A stretch of 64,000 bases of DNA from Pseudomonadaceae bacterium (GCA_900766265.1 CAAFUS010000017.1:186001-250000), one strand, 5' to 3'. Shown: positions 8,919-18,072, counted from the first letter of the stretch. Program-made: numbers and translations. The notes: generated by a model from the letters alone, not told the origin.

Positions 8919-9001
8919 AAATGGCCCCTAAAAACACGTCGGTGTATGATAACCGAGCTGTTTGCAATTAGCTAAATCCGTGGCTTCCGGGAATTTCTTT
9001 C

Positions 9002-9643
9002 ATGCAGGCGTACCAGCGCGATTTCATCCGTTTTGCCATCGAGCGCGGCGTACTGCGCTTCGGTGAGTTCACCCTGAAATCCGGACGCACCAGTCCCTAT
9101 TTCTTCAATGCCGGCCTCTTCAACAGCGGATCGGCGCTGGCGCAGCTGGGGCGTTTCTATGCCGAGGCACTGGTCGCCAGTGGTCTCGAAATCGACGTGC
9201 TGTTCGGGCCCGCCTACAAGGGCATCCCTCTGGCGGCGTCCACCGCCGTGGCGCTGGCCGAGCACCACCGTCGCGACCTTCCTTGGTGCTTCAATCGCAA
9301 GGAGGCCAAGGATCACGGCGAGGGCGGCACCCTTGTTGGCGCGCCACTGGCCGGACGGGTAATGATCGTCGATGACGTGATCACGGCGGGCACCGCCATT
9401 CGTGAGGTAATGCAGATCATCCAGGCCAACCAGGCGCAGCCGGCGGGCGTGCTGATTGCGCTCAATCGCGAGGAACGAGGGCAAGGCGCGCTGTCGGCGA
9501 TCCAGGAAGTCGAGCGTGATTTCAATATGCCAGTAGTCAGTATTGTGTCCTTGTCGCAAGTTCTCGAGTATCTGGCCTGCGATAATCAGCTGAAACAGCA
9601 CTTGCCCGCGGTGGAGGCCTACCGCGCGCAATACGGAATCTGA
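9002..9643 (+). CDS. pyrE: Orotate phosphoribosyltransferase
   Basis: A 213-residue enzyme that joins orotate and PRPP to make OMP in pyrimidine synthesis. The PRPP-binding signature VMIVDDVITAGTAIREVM is present, together with KSGRTSPYFFNAGLF and FGPAYKGIPLA near the N terminus. Length is normal. The 83-bp divergent spacer to crc has a possible -10 TATGAT at 8945-8950 but no clear -35. It is followed 20 bp later by the DUF4124 gene. Confidence 0.97.
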   Translation: MQAYQRDFIRFAIERGVLRFGEFTLKSGRTSPYFFNAGLFNSGSALAQLGRFYAEALVASGLEIDVLFGPAYKGIPLAASTAVALAEHHRRDLPWCFNRKEAKDHGEGGTLVGAPLAGRVMIVDDVITAGTAIREVMQIIQANQAQPAGVLIALNREERGQGALSAIQEVERDFNMPVVSIVSLSQVLEYLACDNQLKQHLPAVEAYRAQYGI

Positions 9644-9663
9644 TCCAGGAAGGTACAGCATCC

Positions 9664-10260
9664 ATGTTCAAGCCGGCTGCCGTTGGCTCCTTCGTTATGC
9701 TTGGTCTGCTGCATGCGCAGCTTGTCGGGGCTGCCGAGCTCTATCGCTATGTCGATGACAAGGGAGTCGTGGTACTCGACCGTCAGGGCGTGCCGCCGCA
9801 GCATATCGGCAAGGGCTATGAAGTGCTCAACGAGCAGGGGCGTGTGGTGCGGGTCGTGCCACCGGCGCCCACGCCCGAGGAAATGAAGCGCCTGTTGGAA
9901 GAGAAGGCGCGCGCCAGCTCCGACGCCCAGCTGCTGCGCCTCTACACCAGCGTGGAGGACGTCGAGCGCGCCAAGGCGCGCAAGCTGGCGGAGCTGGAAA
10001 GCGTCATCGGCGTGACCCAGGGCAACCTGCAATCGCTGCGCACCCAGCAGGCGAACCTGCAGAGCCAGGCGGCCGACCATGAGCGTGCGGGACGCAAGGT
10101 GCCCGAGCATCTGCTGGCGCAGATCGAAAACCTGAAGAAGGAACAGGCCAGCCTGCAACGCAACGTCGAGCGCTACCGGCAGGTCCGCGAGCAGGCCGAA
10201 GCCAGCTTCACCGCCGATCGCGATCGCCTGCAGGAACTGCAAGGGCGCCTGCAGCGCTGA
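9664..10260 (+). CDS. DUF4124-domain periplasmic coiled-coil protein
   Basis: A 198-residue protein with a signal peptide (cleavage likely after VGAA, near residue 23) followed by the DUF4124 motif ELYRYVDDKGVVVLDRQGVPPQHIGKGYEVL. Residues 75-198 are rich in Glu, Gln, Lys and Arg and read as a long coiled coil (VEDVERAKARKLAELESVIG, QIENLKKEQASLQRNVERYR). It lies 20 bp after pyrE and may share its transcript. The family is common in Pseudomonas; its function is not known to me. Confidence 0.85.
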   Translation: MFKPAAVGSFVMLGLLHAQLVGAAELYRYVDDKGVVVLDRQGVPPQHIGKGYEVLNEQGRVVRVVPPAPTPEEMKRLLEEKARASSDAQLLRLYTSVEDVERAKARKLAELESVIGVTQGNLQSLRTQQANLQSQAADHERAGRKVPEHLLAQIENLKKEQASLQRNVERYRQVREQAEASFTADRDRLQELQGRLQR

Positions 10261-10590
10261 GCATCCTCGCGTTTACTGCCATTCCGGTATCACAGGCGTG
10301 GCACCCTCCGGTCACGGCTACACGGGCTCCCGTTCCTCATCTTCCTCATCTCGGTCCGAATTTTCACTGATGTGCTGCGCTGCGGCTCGTCCGTTCATGC
10401 CTGATCCGCTGAAAAGGGCGATGCGGACGGGCACCGGCGAGCACAGGGGCGCTAGGAACGGTCAGGGCAGGGCTTCGGGACAGCGGTGAGTCGAGGGTCA
10501 TCCGGAGCGCAAATGCGCCGGAGCGGCCAGGAGGGCCGGACCTCTGCCACAGCCCGGTTTGGCTGTGGCAGCGATGCGGTGGTGCGAAGG
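10261..10590. other. 330-bp gene-free region between DUF4124 gene and argB
   Basis: The two flanking genes converge here. I see no convincing gene: short open frames have no ribosome-binding site and no family resemblance. The left two thirds show nothing I recognise apart from a TTCCTCATC direct repeat near 10333-10350. The right third (10500-10571) holds three consecutive hairpins listed separately. Confidence 0.6.
10500..10571. ncRNA. Three-hairpin cluster after argB: terminator or possible small structured RNA
   Basis: Three adjacent inverted repeats are visible. Hairpin 1 (10501-10522) has a GCGC/AAAT/GCGC core. Hairpin 2 is CGGCC-AGGAG-GGCCG at 10524-10538. Hairpin 3 is a perfect 11-bp stem CTGCCACAGCC with a 6-base loop at 10544-10571. 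Hairpin 3 lies 20 bp after the argB stop and is the best candidate for its transcript end, but it has no U-run on either strand. Read on the plus strand, hairpin 2 shows GGA in its loop, as in RsmA/CsrA sites. The assignment as RNA is tentative. Confidence 0.35.
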
Positions 10591-11496
10591 TCAGTGGTGC
10601 TTGCGGTTGGTGATCAGGGTGCCGACGCCGACGTCGGTGAAGATCTCCAGCAGCACCGCATTGGGCACCCGGCCGTCGATGATGTGGGCGCTGTGGACGC
10701 CACCCTGGACGGCCTCGAGGGCGCAGCGGATCTTCGGCAGCATGCCGCCGTAGATGGTGCCGTCGGCGATCAGACCATCCACCTGGGCGGTGGTCAGGCC
10801 GGTGAGCACCTTGCCTTCCTTGTCCATCAGACCGGCGATGTTGGTCAGCAGCATCAGCTTCTCGGCCTTCAGGGCCTCGGCAACCTTGCCCGCCACCAGG
10901 TCGGCATTGATGTTGTAGGACTCGCCATCCTGGCCGACGCCGATGGGCGCGATGACCGGGATGAAGTTGCCGCGCACCAGCATGTCCAGTAGCTCCGTGT
11001 TGACCCCGGTGACATCGCCAACCTGGCCGATGTCGATGATTTCCGGCTTGGTCATCTCCGGGGTCTGGCGGCTGGCGTGGAGCTTTTTCGCGCGGATCAG
11101 CTGCGCGTCCTTGCCGGTCAGGCCGATGGCGCTGCCGCCGTGTCCGTTGATCAGGTTGACGATGCTCTTGTTGACCTGCCCGCCGAGGACCATCTCGACC
11201 ACGTCCATGGTCTGGCTGTCGGTCACCCGCATGCCGTCGATGAACTGGCTCTCGATGTTCAGGCGCTTGAGCAGCTCGGCGATCTGCGGGCCGCCGCCGT
11301 GAACCACCACCGGGTTGATGCCCACCGCCTTCATCAGCACGATGTCGCGGGCGAAGCCGGTCTTGAGCTCCTCGCTCTCCATCGCGTTGCCGCCGTACTT
11401 GATGACCAGCGTCTTCCCGACGAAACGTCGGATGTAGGGCAGCGCCTCGGACAGTACCTGGGCGAATTGGGTGGCAGCTTCACGGCTGAGGGTCAT
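10591..11496 (-). CDS. argB: Acetylglutamate kinase
   Basis: A 301-residue enzyme that phosphorylates N-acetylglutamate in arginine synthesis. Motifs seen are LVIKYGGNAM (about residue 31), NPVVVHGGGPQI (about 61), GHGGSAIGLTGKDAQLI and the C-terminal GTLITNRK. The N-terminal helix before the kinase core (residues 1-25) is the type found in arginine-inhibited, hexameric enzymes. It is the last gene of the coaBC-dut-algC-argB run, 15 bp after algC. Confidence 0.97.
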   Translation of the reverse strand: MTLSREAATQFAQVLSEALPYIRRFVGKTLVIKYGGNAMESEELKTGFARDIVLMKAVGINPVVVHGGGPQIAELLKRLNIESQFIDGMRVTDSQTMDVVEMVLGGQVNKSIVNLINGHGGSAIGLTGKDAQLIRAKKLHASRQTPEMTKPEIIDIGQVGDVTGVNTELLDMLVRGNFIPVIAPIGVGQDGESYNINADLVAGKVAEALKAEKLMLLTNIAGLMDKEGKVLTGLTTAQVDGLIADGTIYGGMLPKIRCALEAVQGGVHSAHIIDGRVPNAVLLEIFTDVGVGTLITNRKHH

Positions 11497-11511
11497 GCAG
11501 GGCTCCGAGTG

Positions 11512-14124
11512 TCAGAACGGCAGGGCAAGATCAGGCGCAACAGTATAGAGCTGGGCGCGGAAGACTTCCTGGATACGCGCCAGTTCTTCCTCGGACTCGG
11601 CCTCGAAGCGCAACACCAGGACCGGCGTGGTGTTGGAGGCGCGCACCAGGCCCCAGCCCTTCTGGTAGTCCACCCGCACCCCGTCGAGCGTGGTCAGGTT
11701 CGCCTCACCCCATTCGGCGTCGCGCTGCAGCGCTTCGATGATGGTGAACTTGCTCTCCTCGGTGACGGTGACGTTGATCTCCGGCGTCGAGATGTCGTTG
11801 GGGAAGGCGGCGAAGACGCTTTCGGCGTTGCGCTTGTCCTGGCTGAGAATCTCGAGCAGGCGGGCGGCGCTGTAGATGCCGTCGTCGAAGCCGAACCAGC
11901 GTTCCTGGAAGAAGATGTGGCCGCTCATCTCGCCCGCGAGCAGGGCGCCGGATTCCTTCATCTTCTTCTTGATCAGCGAATGGCCGGTCTTCCACATCAC
12001 CGGGCGACCGCCGTAGCCGCTGATCAGCGGGGTCAGGCGACGGGTGCATTTGACGTCGAAGATGATGTCGGCGCCCGGGTTGCGCGAGACCACGTCCTTG
12101 GCGAAGAGCATCAGCAGACGGTCCGGATAGACCACTGTGCCGGCGTTGGTCACCACGCCGACGCGGTCTCCGTCGCCGTCAAAGGCCAGGCCCAGGTCGG
12201 CGTTCTCCGCCTTCACGCGGGCGATCAAATCCTGCAGGTTTTCCAGCTTGCCCGGATCGGGATGATGGTTCGGGAAGTTGCCGTCGACGTCGCAGTACAT
12301 CGGGATCACGGTGCAGCCGAGCGCTTCGATCAGTTGCGGTGCGATCACGCCCGCCACGCCGTTGCCGCAGTCGACAACCACGCGCATCGGCTTGGCCAAG
12401 GCAATGTCGTCACGGATTTGCTTGAAGTAGCGCTCCAGCACGTCGACTTGTTCGATCTTGCCGACGCCGCTGGCCAGGTCGTTGTTCTCGATGCGCTGGC
12501 GCAGGACCTGAATCTGTTCGTTGGCCAGGGTGTCGCCGGCGATGACGATCTTGAAGCCGTTGTAGTCGGGCGGGTTATGGCTGCCGGTGAGCATCACGCC
12601 GGATTTGCCGGCCAGGATGTTGGCCGCGTAGTAGAGCACTGGCGTCGGCACCATGCCGATGTCGCTGACGGTGCAACCGCAATCGGCGATGCCCTGGATC
12701 AGCTGCTGCACCAGTTGGGGTCCGGACAAGCGTCCGTCACGGCCCACCGCCACGTTCGGTTCGCCCTTGGCCAGGCTTTCGGAGCCGATCGCGCGACCGA
12801 TCCAGTAGGCCGCTTCGGGCGTCAGGCTGTCGCCAACCACGCCGCGGATGTCGTAGGCGCGGAAGATACTTGCGGGCAATCGGGGGGCTTTGGCGCTGCT
12901 CATTGCGGATTCTCGCTCCATGGTGTCGAGGCCAAACAGGTCCTGGTCTTCATCGAGGATGTCGATGTCGAGAATATCGGTGTCCTGGTATAGCGGGTCG
13001 ACGTACTCGGTGGGTTTGGCTTGCCAGGAGGCGGCCACCGGAGCGGGAGCGGGGCTGACAGGCGCAGCGCCGGCTGCCGGAGCCGGGGGGCGCCGTGGCA
13101 TGCGGACCAGGCTCTTGGCCAGCGCGTCGAGCGCCGGCAGGCTCAAAGTCGGAGGTTTGATGGCCTTGTCAGCGGAGAGTTCCTGCACCATGCGACTCAA
13201 CTGCAGCACATCCTGGCGCAGGCGCCGTTGTTGCGAACCCAGTACCAATTGCAGGCCGAACAGGCTACCGGCCAGCGCCAGCAGGGCGGCGAGGATCAGC
13301 ACCACCGGCGAGACGGAGGGCTGCACCAGACGATTGCCGGGCGAAAAGCTGAGTTGCCAGTTCGGATTGCCACTGGGCAGGCTCTGGCGCAGGTCGTCGC
13401 GCCCCGGCGTGCCGAGCTGGGCGAGCGTCTGCGGCGGGGCGCTGCCGAATTGCTGCTGCAGGCGCAGTTGCCCGACGCCGTCGGGCAGGGCGGGTAGCGC
13501 AGCGAGCAGGCGGTCGAGCTCGAACACCAGCAGCAGGGTGCCGAGCGCCGGCTGCTGCGGGTCGGGCCGAAGCGCTGCGACGCTGTAGAGCATCCAGCGG
13601 CTGCCGACCTTGTACGCCTCCGGCGCCGGTGTCTGGCCGTTCTCGGCGCGTTGCAGCAGATCCAGCGCCGCGAAGTTCACCGGTGCCACGCGGCCGGTGT
13701 TCTGGGTGGCACGGCCGCGAAGGTTCAGGTAGGCATCGACGACGCCGCTCCGGTAGCCCAGGTTGCGCTCCGCGGAGCGGACGAGCTCGGGCTGCTCGCT
13801 GAGCAGCGCCTCGAGCAGGCGCGGATCGGCGGCGGCGGACTGGGTGTCGGCGGCGATCTGGTTCAGTGCCTGGTTGAGCGCGCCGGACTGACCTTCTCCC
13901 CAGGCGCTGCGCAGTTCGCTCAGCTGTCGCTGATCGCTGGCCTGCAAGCTGAACCAGAGCAGGGCAAAGGCCGCGGCCAGTCCCAGCAGGCTGGAGATCA
14001 GCCCCGGCAGCATCGACGCGAGGCCAGGGCCTGCGGGACGCGGGGTGGAGGTGGCATCGGCCGGGTTCAACGTGCCGGGTTCCTTGGCGGTGCGCTTGAA
14101 GATTGTCATGTTTCCTGCCGACAT
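11512..14124 (-). CDS. algC: Phosphomannomutase/phosphoglucomutase AlgC, long membrane-anchored form
   Basis: AlgC interconverts mannose- or glucose-6-phosphate and the 1-phosphates for alginate, LPS and rhamnolipid synthesis. The catalytic part is residues 408-870, with the phosphoserine loop LTGSHNPP (Ser about 515), metal loop AFDGDGDR, sugar loop GEMSGHIFF and phosphate loop RASNTTPV. The first 407 residues hold a helix (39-61), a periplasmic domain, a second helix (272-294), a short coiled coil and a Pro/Ala then Asp-rich linker. An internal ATG at 12901-12903 would yield exactly the classical 463-residue enzyme. Starts at 14124 and 14109 both follow AGGA sites. It is in a run with dut upstream and argB downstream. 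Confidence 0.93.
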   Translation of the reverse strand: MSAGNMTIFKRTAKEPGTLNPADATSTPRPAGPGLASMLPGLISSLLGLAAAFALLWFSLQASDQRQLSELRSAWGEGQSGALNQALNQIAADTQSAAADPRLLEALLSEQPELVRSAERNLGYRSGVVDAYLNLRGRATQNTGRVAPVNFAALDLLQRAENGQTPAPEAYKVGSRWMLYSVAALRPDPQQPALGTLLLVFELDRLLAALPALPDGVGQLRLQQQFGSAPPQTLAQLGTPGRDDLRQSLPSGNPNWQLSFSPGNRLVQPSVSPVVLILAALLALAGSLFGLQLVLGSQQRRLRQDVLQLSRMVQELSADKAIKPPTLSLPALDALAKSLVRMPRRPPAPAAGAAPVSPAPAPVAASWQAKPTEYVDPLYQDTDILDIDILDEDQDLFGLDTMERESAMSSAKAPRLPASIFRAYDIRGVVGDSLTPEAAYWIGRAIGSESLAKGEPNVAVGRDGRLSGPQLVQQLIQGIADCGCTVSDIGMVPTPVLYYAANILAGKSGVMLTGSHNPPDYNGFKIVIAGDTLANEQIQVLRQRIENNDLASGVGKIEQVDVLERYFKQIRDDIALAKPMRVVVDCGNGVAGVIAPQLIEALGCTVIPMYCDVDGNFPNHHPDPGKLENLQDLIARVKAENADLGLAFDGDGDRVGVVTNAGTVVYPDRLLMLFAKDVVSRNPGADIIFDVKCTRRLTPLISGYGGRPVMWKTGHSLIKKKMKESGALLAGEMSGHIFFQERWFGFDDGIYSAARLLEILSQDKRNAESVFAAFPNDISTPEINVTVTEESKFTIIEALQRDAEWGEANLTTLDGVRVDYQKGWGLVRASNTTPVLVLRFEAESEEELARIQEVFRAQLYTVAPDLALPF

Positions 14125-14143
14125 CTCATCCTGTAAGAGGGGT

Positions 14144-14599
14144 TCAGCGGGTGCCTGAATGGCCGAAGCCGCCCGCGCCGCGGTCGCTGTCGTCGAAGGT
14201 TTCGACCACTTCGAATTCGGCCTGCACCACCGGTACCAGCATCAGCTGCGCGATGCGCTCGCCGACGGCGATGTCGAACGGCTGGTTGCCGCGGTTCCAG
14301 CACGACACCATCAGCTCGCCCTGGTAATCCGAGTCGATCAGGCCGACCAGGTTGCCCAGCACGATGCCGTGCTTGTGGCCCAGGCCCGAGCGCGGCAGCA
14401 CCAGGGCGGCCAGGTTCGGGTCGGCGATGTGGATCGCCAGCCCCGTCGGGATCAACAGGGTCTGGCCAGGCTCGACACGGCTGTCGGAGGGCAGCATGGC
14501 GCGCAGATCCAGGCCGGCCGAGCCGGGCGTGGCGTACTCGGGCAAGGGAAAGTCGCGGCCGAGGCGAGGGTCGAGAATCTTGGCTTGGAGTTTTTGCAT
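14144..14599 (-). CDS. dut: dUTP diphosphatase
   Basis: A 151-residue trimeric dUTPase that turns dUTP into dUMP. All five family motifs are present in order: PGSAGLDLRA, PRSGLGHKHGIV, GLIDSDYQGELMV, GERIAQLMLVPV and the C-terminal RGAGGFGHSGTR. The gene starts 5 bp after the coaBC stop, so the two are very likely cotranscribed with algC and argB. Confidence 0.97.
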   Translation of the reverse strand: MQKLQAKILDPRLGRDFPLPEYATPGSAGLDLRAMLPSDSRVEPGQTLLIPTGLAIHIADPNLAALVLPRSGLGHKHGIVLGNLVGLIDSDYQGELMVSCWNRGNQPFDIAVGERIAQLMLVPVVQAEFEVVETFDDSDRGAGGFGHSGTR

Positions 14600-14604
14600 A
14601 GGGG

Positions 14605-15813
14605 TCAGGCCTGGTTGAATCGGTCAGCGATGAAGGCCACCAGCTGGCGCGCGATGTGCCCCTTGCTGGCCTGGCCGAAGCGGGTTTCCTGCTGGTTGCG
14701 GTCGATCACGCTCACGGCGTTCTCCTCGCTGTTGAAGCCGATGCTCGGGTTGGCGACATCGTTGGCGACGATCAGGTCGAGGTTCTTGTCGCGCAGCTTG
14801 CGGGCGGCGTAGTCGAGCAGGTTCTCGGTCTCGGCGGCGAAGCCGACGCTGAACGGACGATCCGCACGGCCTGCAAGGGTGGCCAGGATGTCAGGGTTGC
14901 GCACCATCTGCAGCAGCAGGCCTTCGCCACTGGCAGGGTCTTTCTTCAACTTGTGCGGTGCGACCACTTCCGGGCGGTAGTCGGCGACTGCGGCGGCGGC
15001 GATCAACAGGTCGCAGGGCATGGCGGCTTCGCAGGCGGCGAGCATGTCGCGGGCGCTGACCACGTCGATGCGGTGGACCCGATCGGGCGTGGGCAGGTGC
15101 ACCGGGCCGCATACCAGAGTGACTCGCGCACCGGCCTCGGCGGCGGCCTCGGCCAGGGCGAACCCCATCTTGCCGGAGCTGTAGTTGGTGATATAGCGCA
15201 CCGGATCGATGTTTTCCTGCGTCGGCCCGGCGGTGATCAGCACATGACGGCCGGTGAGCAGCTCCCGTTCGAAGCAGTCGGCCGCCGCCTGGGCGAGATC
15301 GTCCGGCTCGAGCATCCGCCCGAGGCCGACGTCGCCGCATGCCTGGGCGCCGGCACCGGGTCCGAGCAGGCGGATGCCGCGCTCGATCAGCAGGGCGGCG
15401 TTGGCCTCGGTGGCCGGGTCGCGCCACATCGCCTGGTTCATGGCCGGAGCGAGGGCGACGGGAGCGTCGGTGGCCAGGACCAGGGTGGTCAGCAGGTCGT
15501 TGGCAACGCCCTGGGCCAGGCGTGCCATGAGGTCGGCGGTGGCGGGCGCGACCAGCACCAGGTCGGCCCAGCGTGCCAGCTCGATATGGCCCATCGCGGC
15601 TTCGGCGGCGGGGTCGAGCAGGTCCAGGTGAACCGGATGGCCGGACAGCGCCTGTAGGGTCAGCGGTGTGATGAATTCGCGCCCGCCGTGGGTCATGACG
15701 ACGCGGACTTCGGCGCCATGCTCGCGCAGGCGGCGAACCAGTTCGGCGCTCTTGTAGGCGGCGATACCGCCGCCGACGCCCAGGACGATGCGTTTACGAT
15801 ACAGCCGCTGCAT
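14605..15813 (-). CDS. coaBC: Bifunctional phosphopantothenoylcysteine decarboxylase/phosphopantothenate-cysteine ligase
   Basis: A 402-residue fusion that performs two coenzyme A steps. The N-terminal CoaC flavoprotein half has VGGGIAAYKSAELVRRL, MGHIELARWADLVLVAPATA and PAMNQAMW. The C-terminal CoaB ligase half has VLITAGPTQENIDPVRYITN, SSGKMGFALAEAA and the KLKKDP loop. Both halves look complete. It is the first gene of the minus-strand coaBC-dut-algC-argB run and is divergent from radC. Confidence 0.97.
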   Translation of the reverse strand: MQRLYRKRIVLGVGGGIAAYKSAELVRRLREHGAEVRVVMTHGGREFITPLTLQALSGHPVHLDLLDPAAEAAMGHIELARWADLVLVAPATADLMARLAQGVANDLLTTLVLATDAPVALAPAMNQAMWRDPATEANAALLIERGIRLLGPGAGAQACGDVGLGRMLEPDDLAQAAADCFERELLTGRHVLITAGPTQENIDPVRYITNYSSGKMGFALAEAAAEAGARVTLVCGPVHLPTPDRVHRIDVVSARDMLAACEAAMPCDLLIAAAAVADYRPEVVAPHKLKKDPASGEGLLLQMVRNPDILATLAGRADRPFSVGFAAETENLLDYAARKLRDKNLDLIVANDVANPSIGFNSEENAVSVIDRNQQETRFGQASKGHIARQLVAFIADRFNQA

Positions 15814-16007
15814 AAGCCTGCCTTGTTGCCGGAGAGGTTGGGCGACGCAGGCGGGTGCTGAAAATGGAGGCGGGCGAGAAAGGCGCGATCGGTCCGGCGC
15901 TGCGGCGGTTCGTGCTTCCCGGCGGCGCCTGACAGCGCGTGCCTGGCAACCGATGCTCTCGTTATTTTCAGCGACCTGCCGGGCGGCCGCTGTGCAAAAA
16001 AGAGCGC

Positions 16008-16041
16008 TAAGATAGCACAGCGCCCCTGATGGAACAGGGGC
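16008..16041 (+). promoter_or_regulatory. Possible radC promoter -10 and leader hairpin
   Basis: A TAAGAT hexamer at 16008-16013 lies about 50 bp before the radC start, with no clear -35. It is followed by a 7-bp hairpin GCCCCTG-ATGGAA-CAGGGGC at 16022-16041 that would fall in the radC leader, just before the AAGGAG ribosome-binding site. The rest of the 249-bp coaBC/radC spacer shows nothing distinctive. Confidence 0.3.
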
Positions 16042-16062
16042 CGCGGCTCACAAGGAGATGAC

Positions 16063-16737
16063 ATGAGCATTCGTGACTGGCCGGCGGCCGAGCGACCCCG
16101 GGAAAAGCTCCTCGAACAGGGCGCAGCCGCCCTTTCCGATGCCGAGCTGCTGGCGATCTTTCTGCGGACCGGCGTGGCCGGCAAGAGTGCGGTGGACCTG
16201 TCGCGCCACCTGCTCGCCGAATTCGGCGGACTGCGTCCATTGCTCGAATCGGACCTGGCGCGATTCGGCGCGCATCTGGGGCTGGGCCCTGCCAAATATG
16301 CGCAGCTGCAGGCGGTCCTGGAGATGGGCCGCCGGCACCTGGCCGAGCGGATGCGTCGCGACTCGGCGCTGGAGAGTCCGCAGGCAGTACGCGACTACCT
16401 CAAGGCGCGGTTGCGGCACGAGCCCCACGAGCTGTTTGCCTGCCTGTTTCTCGATTCGAGGCATCGCGTGCTGGCCTTCGAGGTGTTGTTCCACGGCACC
16501 ATCGACGGCGCCAGCGTCTATCCGCGCCAGGTGGTCAAGCGTGCCCTGGCGCACAACGCGGCGGCCTTGATCCTGACCCACAATCACCCGTCCGGCGTAG
16601 CCGAACCGAGCCAGGCCGACCGCCAGCTGACCCGGCGCCTGACCGATGCCCTGGCGCTGGTGGATGTGCGGGTGCTGGATCATTTCATCGTCGGCGAAGG
16701 GGAGCCGCTGTCGATGGCCGAACAGGGCTGGATGTAG
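16063..16737 (+). CDS. radC: RadC family JAB-domain protein
   Basis: A 224-residue protein with the N-terminal helix-hairpin-helix-like segment (WPAAERPREKLLEQGAAALS, residues 5-24) and a C-terminal JAB/MPN metalloprotease-like domain. The zinc motif LTHNHPSGVAEPSQAD and the upstream glutamate region FEVLFHGTIDGASVYPRQ are intact. Despite its name, the role of RadC in repair is unproven. An AAGGAG site precedes the ATG. Confidence 0.95.
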   Translation: MSIRDWPAAERPREKLLEQGAAALSDAELLAIFLRTGVAGKSAVDLSRHLLAEFGGLRPLLESDLARFGAHLGLGPAKYAQLQAVLEMGRRHLAERMRRDSALESPQAVRDYLKARLRHEPHELFACLFLDSRHRVLAFEVLFHGTIDGASVYPRQVVKRALAHNAAALILTHNHPSGVAEPSQADRQLTRRLTDALALVDVRVLDHFIVGEGEPLSMAEQGWM

Positions 16738-16740
16738 GCC

Positions 16741-18072
16741 TCAGGCCAGTAGCGGGATCAGCATCAGCGGGCCGATCGCCATGAGCACGAAGCGGCCGTT
16801 CCAGTCGAAGGCGATGCGCCACGGCGACAGCTGCGCATAGCGCGCCAGCAGCAGTGCCGACGGCCCGTAAGGCGACAGCAGCATGGCCAGGGAGAATCCC
16901 GTCAGCAGCGCCACCGCCGGTTGCATCAGCGGCACGCCATGCTCGGCCAGTTTCGCCAGCAGGGCGGCGCACAGGCTCAGCGAGATGATCGGCGCGACGC
17001 CCAGCAGCGCCAGGGCGATGATCGCGAGCATACCCAGCGAGCCGATCATGAACAGTACGACCGGCGTGACGCTGAGCTGGCCGGCCAGCAGGTGTATCGG
17101 CACCAGCTCGGCGGTCAGCGCGCCGAGCAGCCCGGAGGCGGCGAAGATGAACGTCTCGTTGCGCATGCCGGCCAGCGTGTCGCTCACTTCTCCATAGACC
17201 GCGTCAGCGGTCTGGCCGTGCCAGAGCAGCAGGACGACCACCGCCAGGGGCACCAGAAGCATGGCTGCCTGGGTGGCCGAGAGCCAGGTCAGCGCTGCCA
17301 GCAGGGCAATGAGCCCGACGCCGATCAGACTGCCGAGCAGCAGGCCCGTCAGGCGTAACGGGGCTTCGGGCTCGCTGGCGTCGTCGCGCGCGCGGCGCAG
17401 CGACTGCAGGCGGCGGTTTTCCACCGGCCAGCCGACCAGCAACAGCACCAGTGCGGCAAGCAGGCCGAAGGGCAGCAGCACACTCCAGCTCAGGCCGGGC
17501 AGTTCGCGGGTGAGGATCGCCACCGCCACGCTCGTCGGCGCCAGTAGCGGCACCAGGGCGAAACCGCGCAGCGCCGTGACCATGACGCCGCGACGCCCTT
17601 CGCGCTGTGGGTCGTCGCCAGAGCGGCGAGAGAGATGGGTGTCCAGCGAGCCGCAGATGAGGTTGAGCATGCCGAAGCTCAGGATCGAGCTGATGGCGAA
17701 GGTGCTCAGCAGGTAACCTGGGTAGAGCAGGGCGCGCGGCCCCGATAGCAGCAGCCGATGCAGCTCGCCGAGCTGGGGCAAGCGCTTGACCAGGCAGTGC
17801 ATCAGGCCCAGTGCGCCGATGAAGGCCGCGTAGTAGGCCGCCGAGCTCATCATCCGCTGCGCCTTCTGCCAGCTCGGCTCGCCCAGCAGCAGCCAGCCGA
17901 CGAGCACGAGCAGGGTCACCAGACCGAGGCGGCGCGGATAGGGCATCAACGAACGCCAGTGATAGAGGAAGAACAGCCCCAGCACGCCGGCGCTGGCGAC
18001 GCTCAGCGCCTCGATGCGGGTCACCAGCGCGAGCAGCTCGCAGGCCAGGGCCAGGGGAAGCAGGGCGATCAT
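16741..18072 (-). CDS. Unrecognised polytopic membrane permease
   Basis: A 443-residue protein that is almost wholly hydrophobic, with about 11-12 predicted membrane helices and one longer basic cytoplasmic loop near residue 150 (SRRSGDDPQREGRRG). Two halves each end in a Ser/Pro/Gly-rich re-entrant-like segment (LAPTSVAVAI and LLSPYGPSALLLARYAQ). This layout resembles ion-transporter (IT) superfamily carriers, but I cannot place it in a named family or suggest a substrate. It starts 4 bp after the thioesterase stop, so the two are probably translated together. Confidence 0.7.
   Translation of the reverse strand: MIALLPLALACELLALVTRIEALSVASAGVLGLFFLYHWRSLMPYPRRLGLVTLLVLVGWLLLGEPSWQKAQRMMSSAAYYAAFIGALGLMHCLVKRLPQLGELHRLLLSGPRALLYPGYLLSTFAISSILSFGMLNLICGSLDTHLSRRSGDDPQREGRRGVMVTALRGFALVPLLAPTSVAVAILTRELPGLSWSVLLPFGLLAALVLLLVGWPVENRRLQSLRRARDDASEPEAPLRLTGLLLGSLIGVGLIALLAALTWLSATQAAMLLVPLAVVVLLLWHGQTADAVYGEVSDTLAGMRNETFIFAASGLLGALTAELVPIHLLAGQLSVTPVVLFMIGSLGMLAIIALALLGVAPIISLSLCAALLAKLAEHGVPLMQPAVALLTGFSLAMLLSPYGPSALLLARYAQLSPWRIAFDWNGRFVLMAIGPLMLIPLLA

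Noticed and set aside
10298..10489. A 63-codon frame in the argB spacer
   Set aside because: It has no ribosome-binding site, Ser/Arg-rich low-complexity translation and no resemblance to any family.
11077..12993. A 638-codon plus-strand frame opposite argB and algC
   Set aside because: It is the complement of two well-conserved genes, with His/Asp/Val-rich low-information sequence typical of shadow frames.
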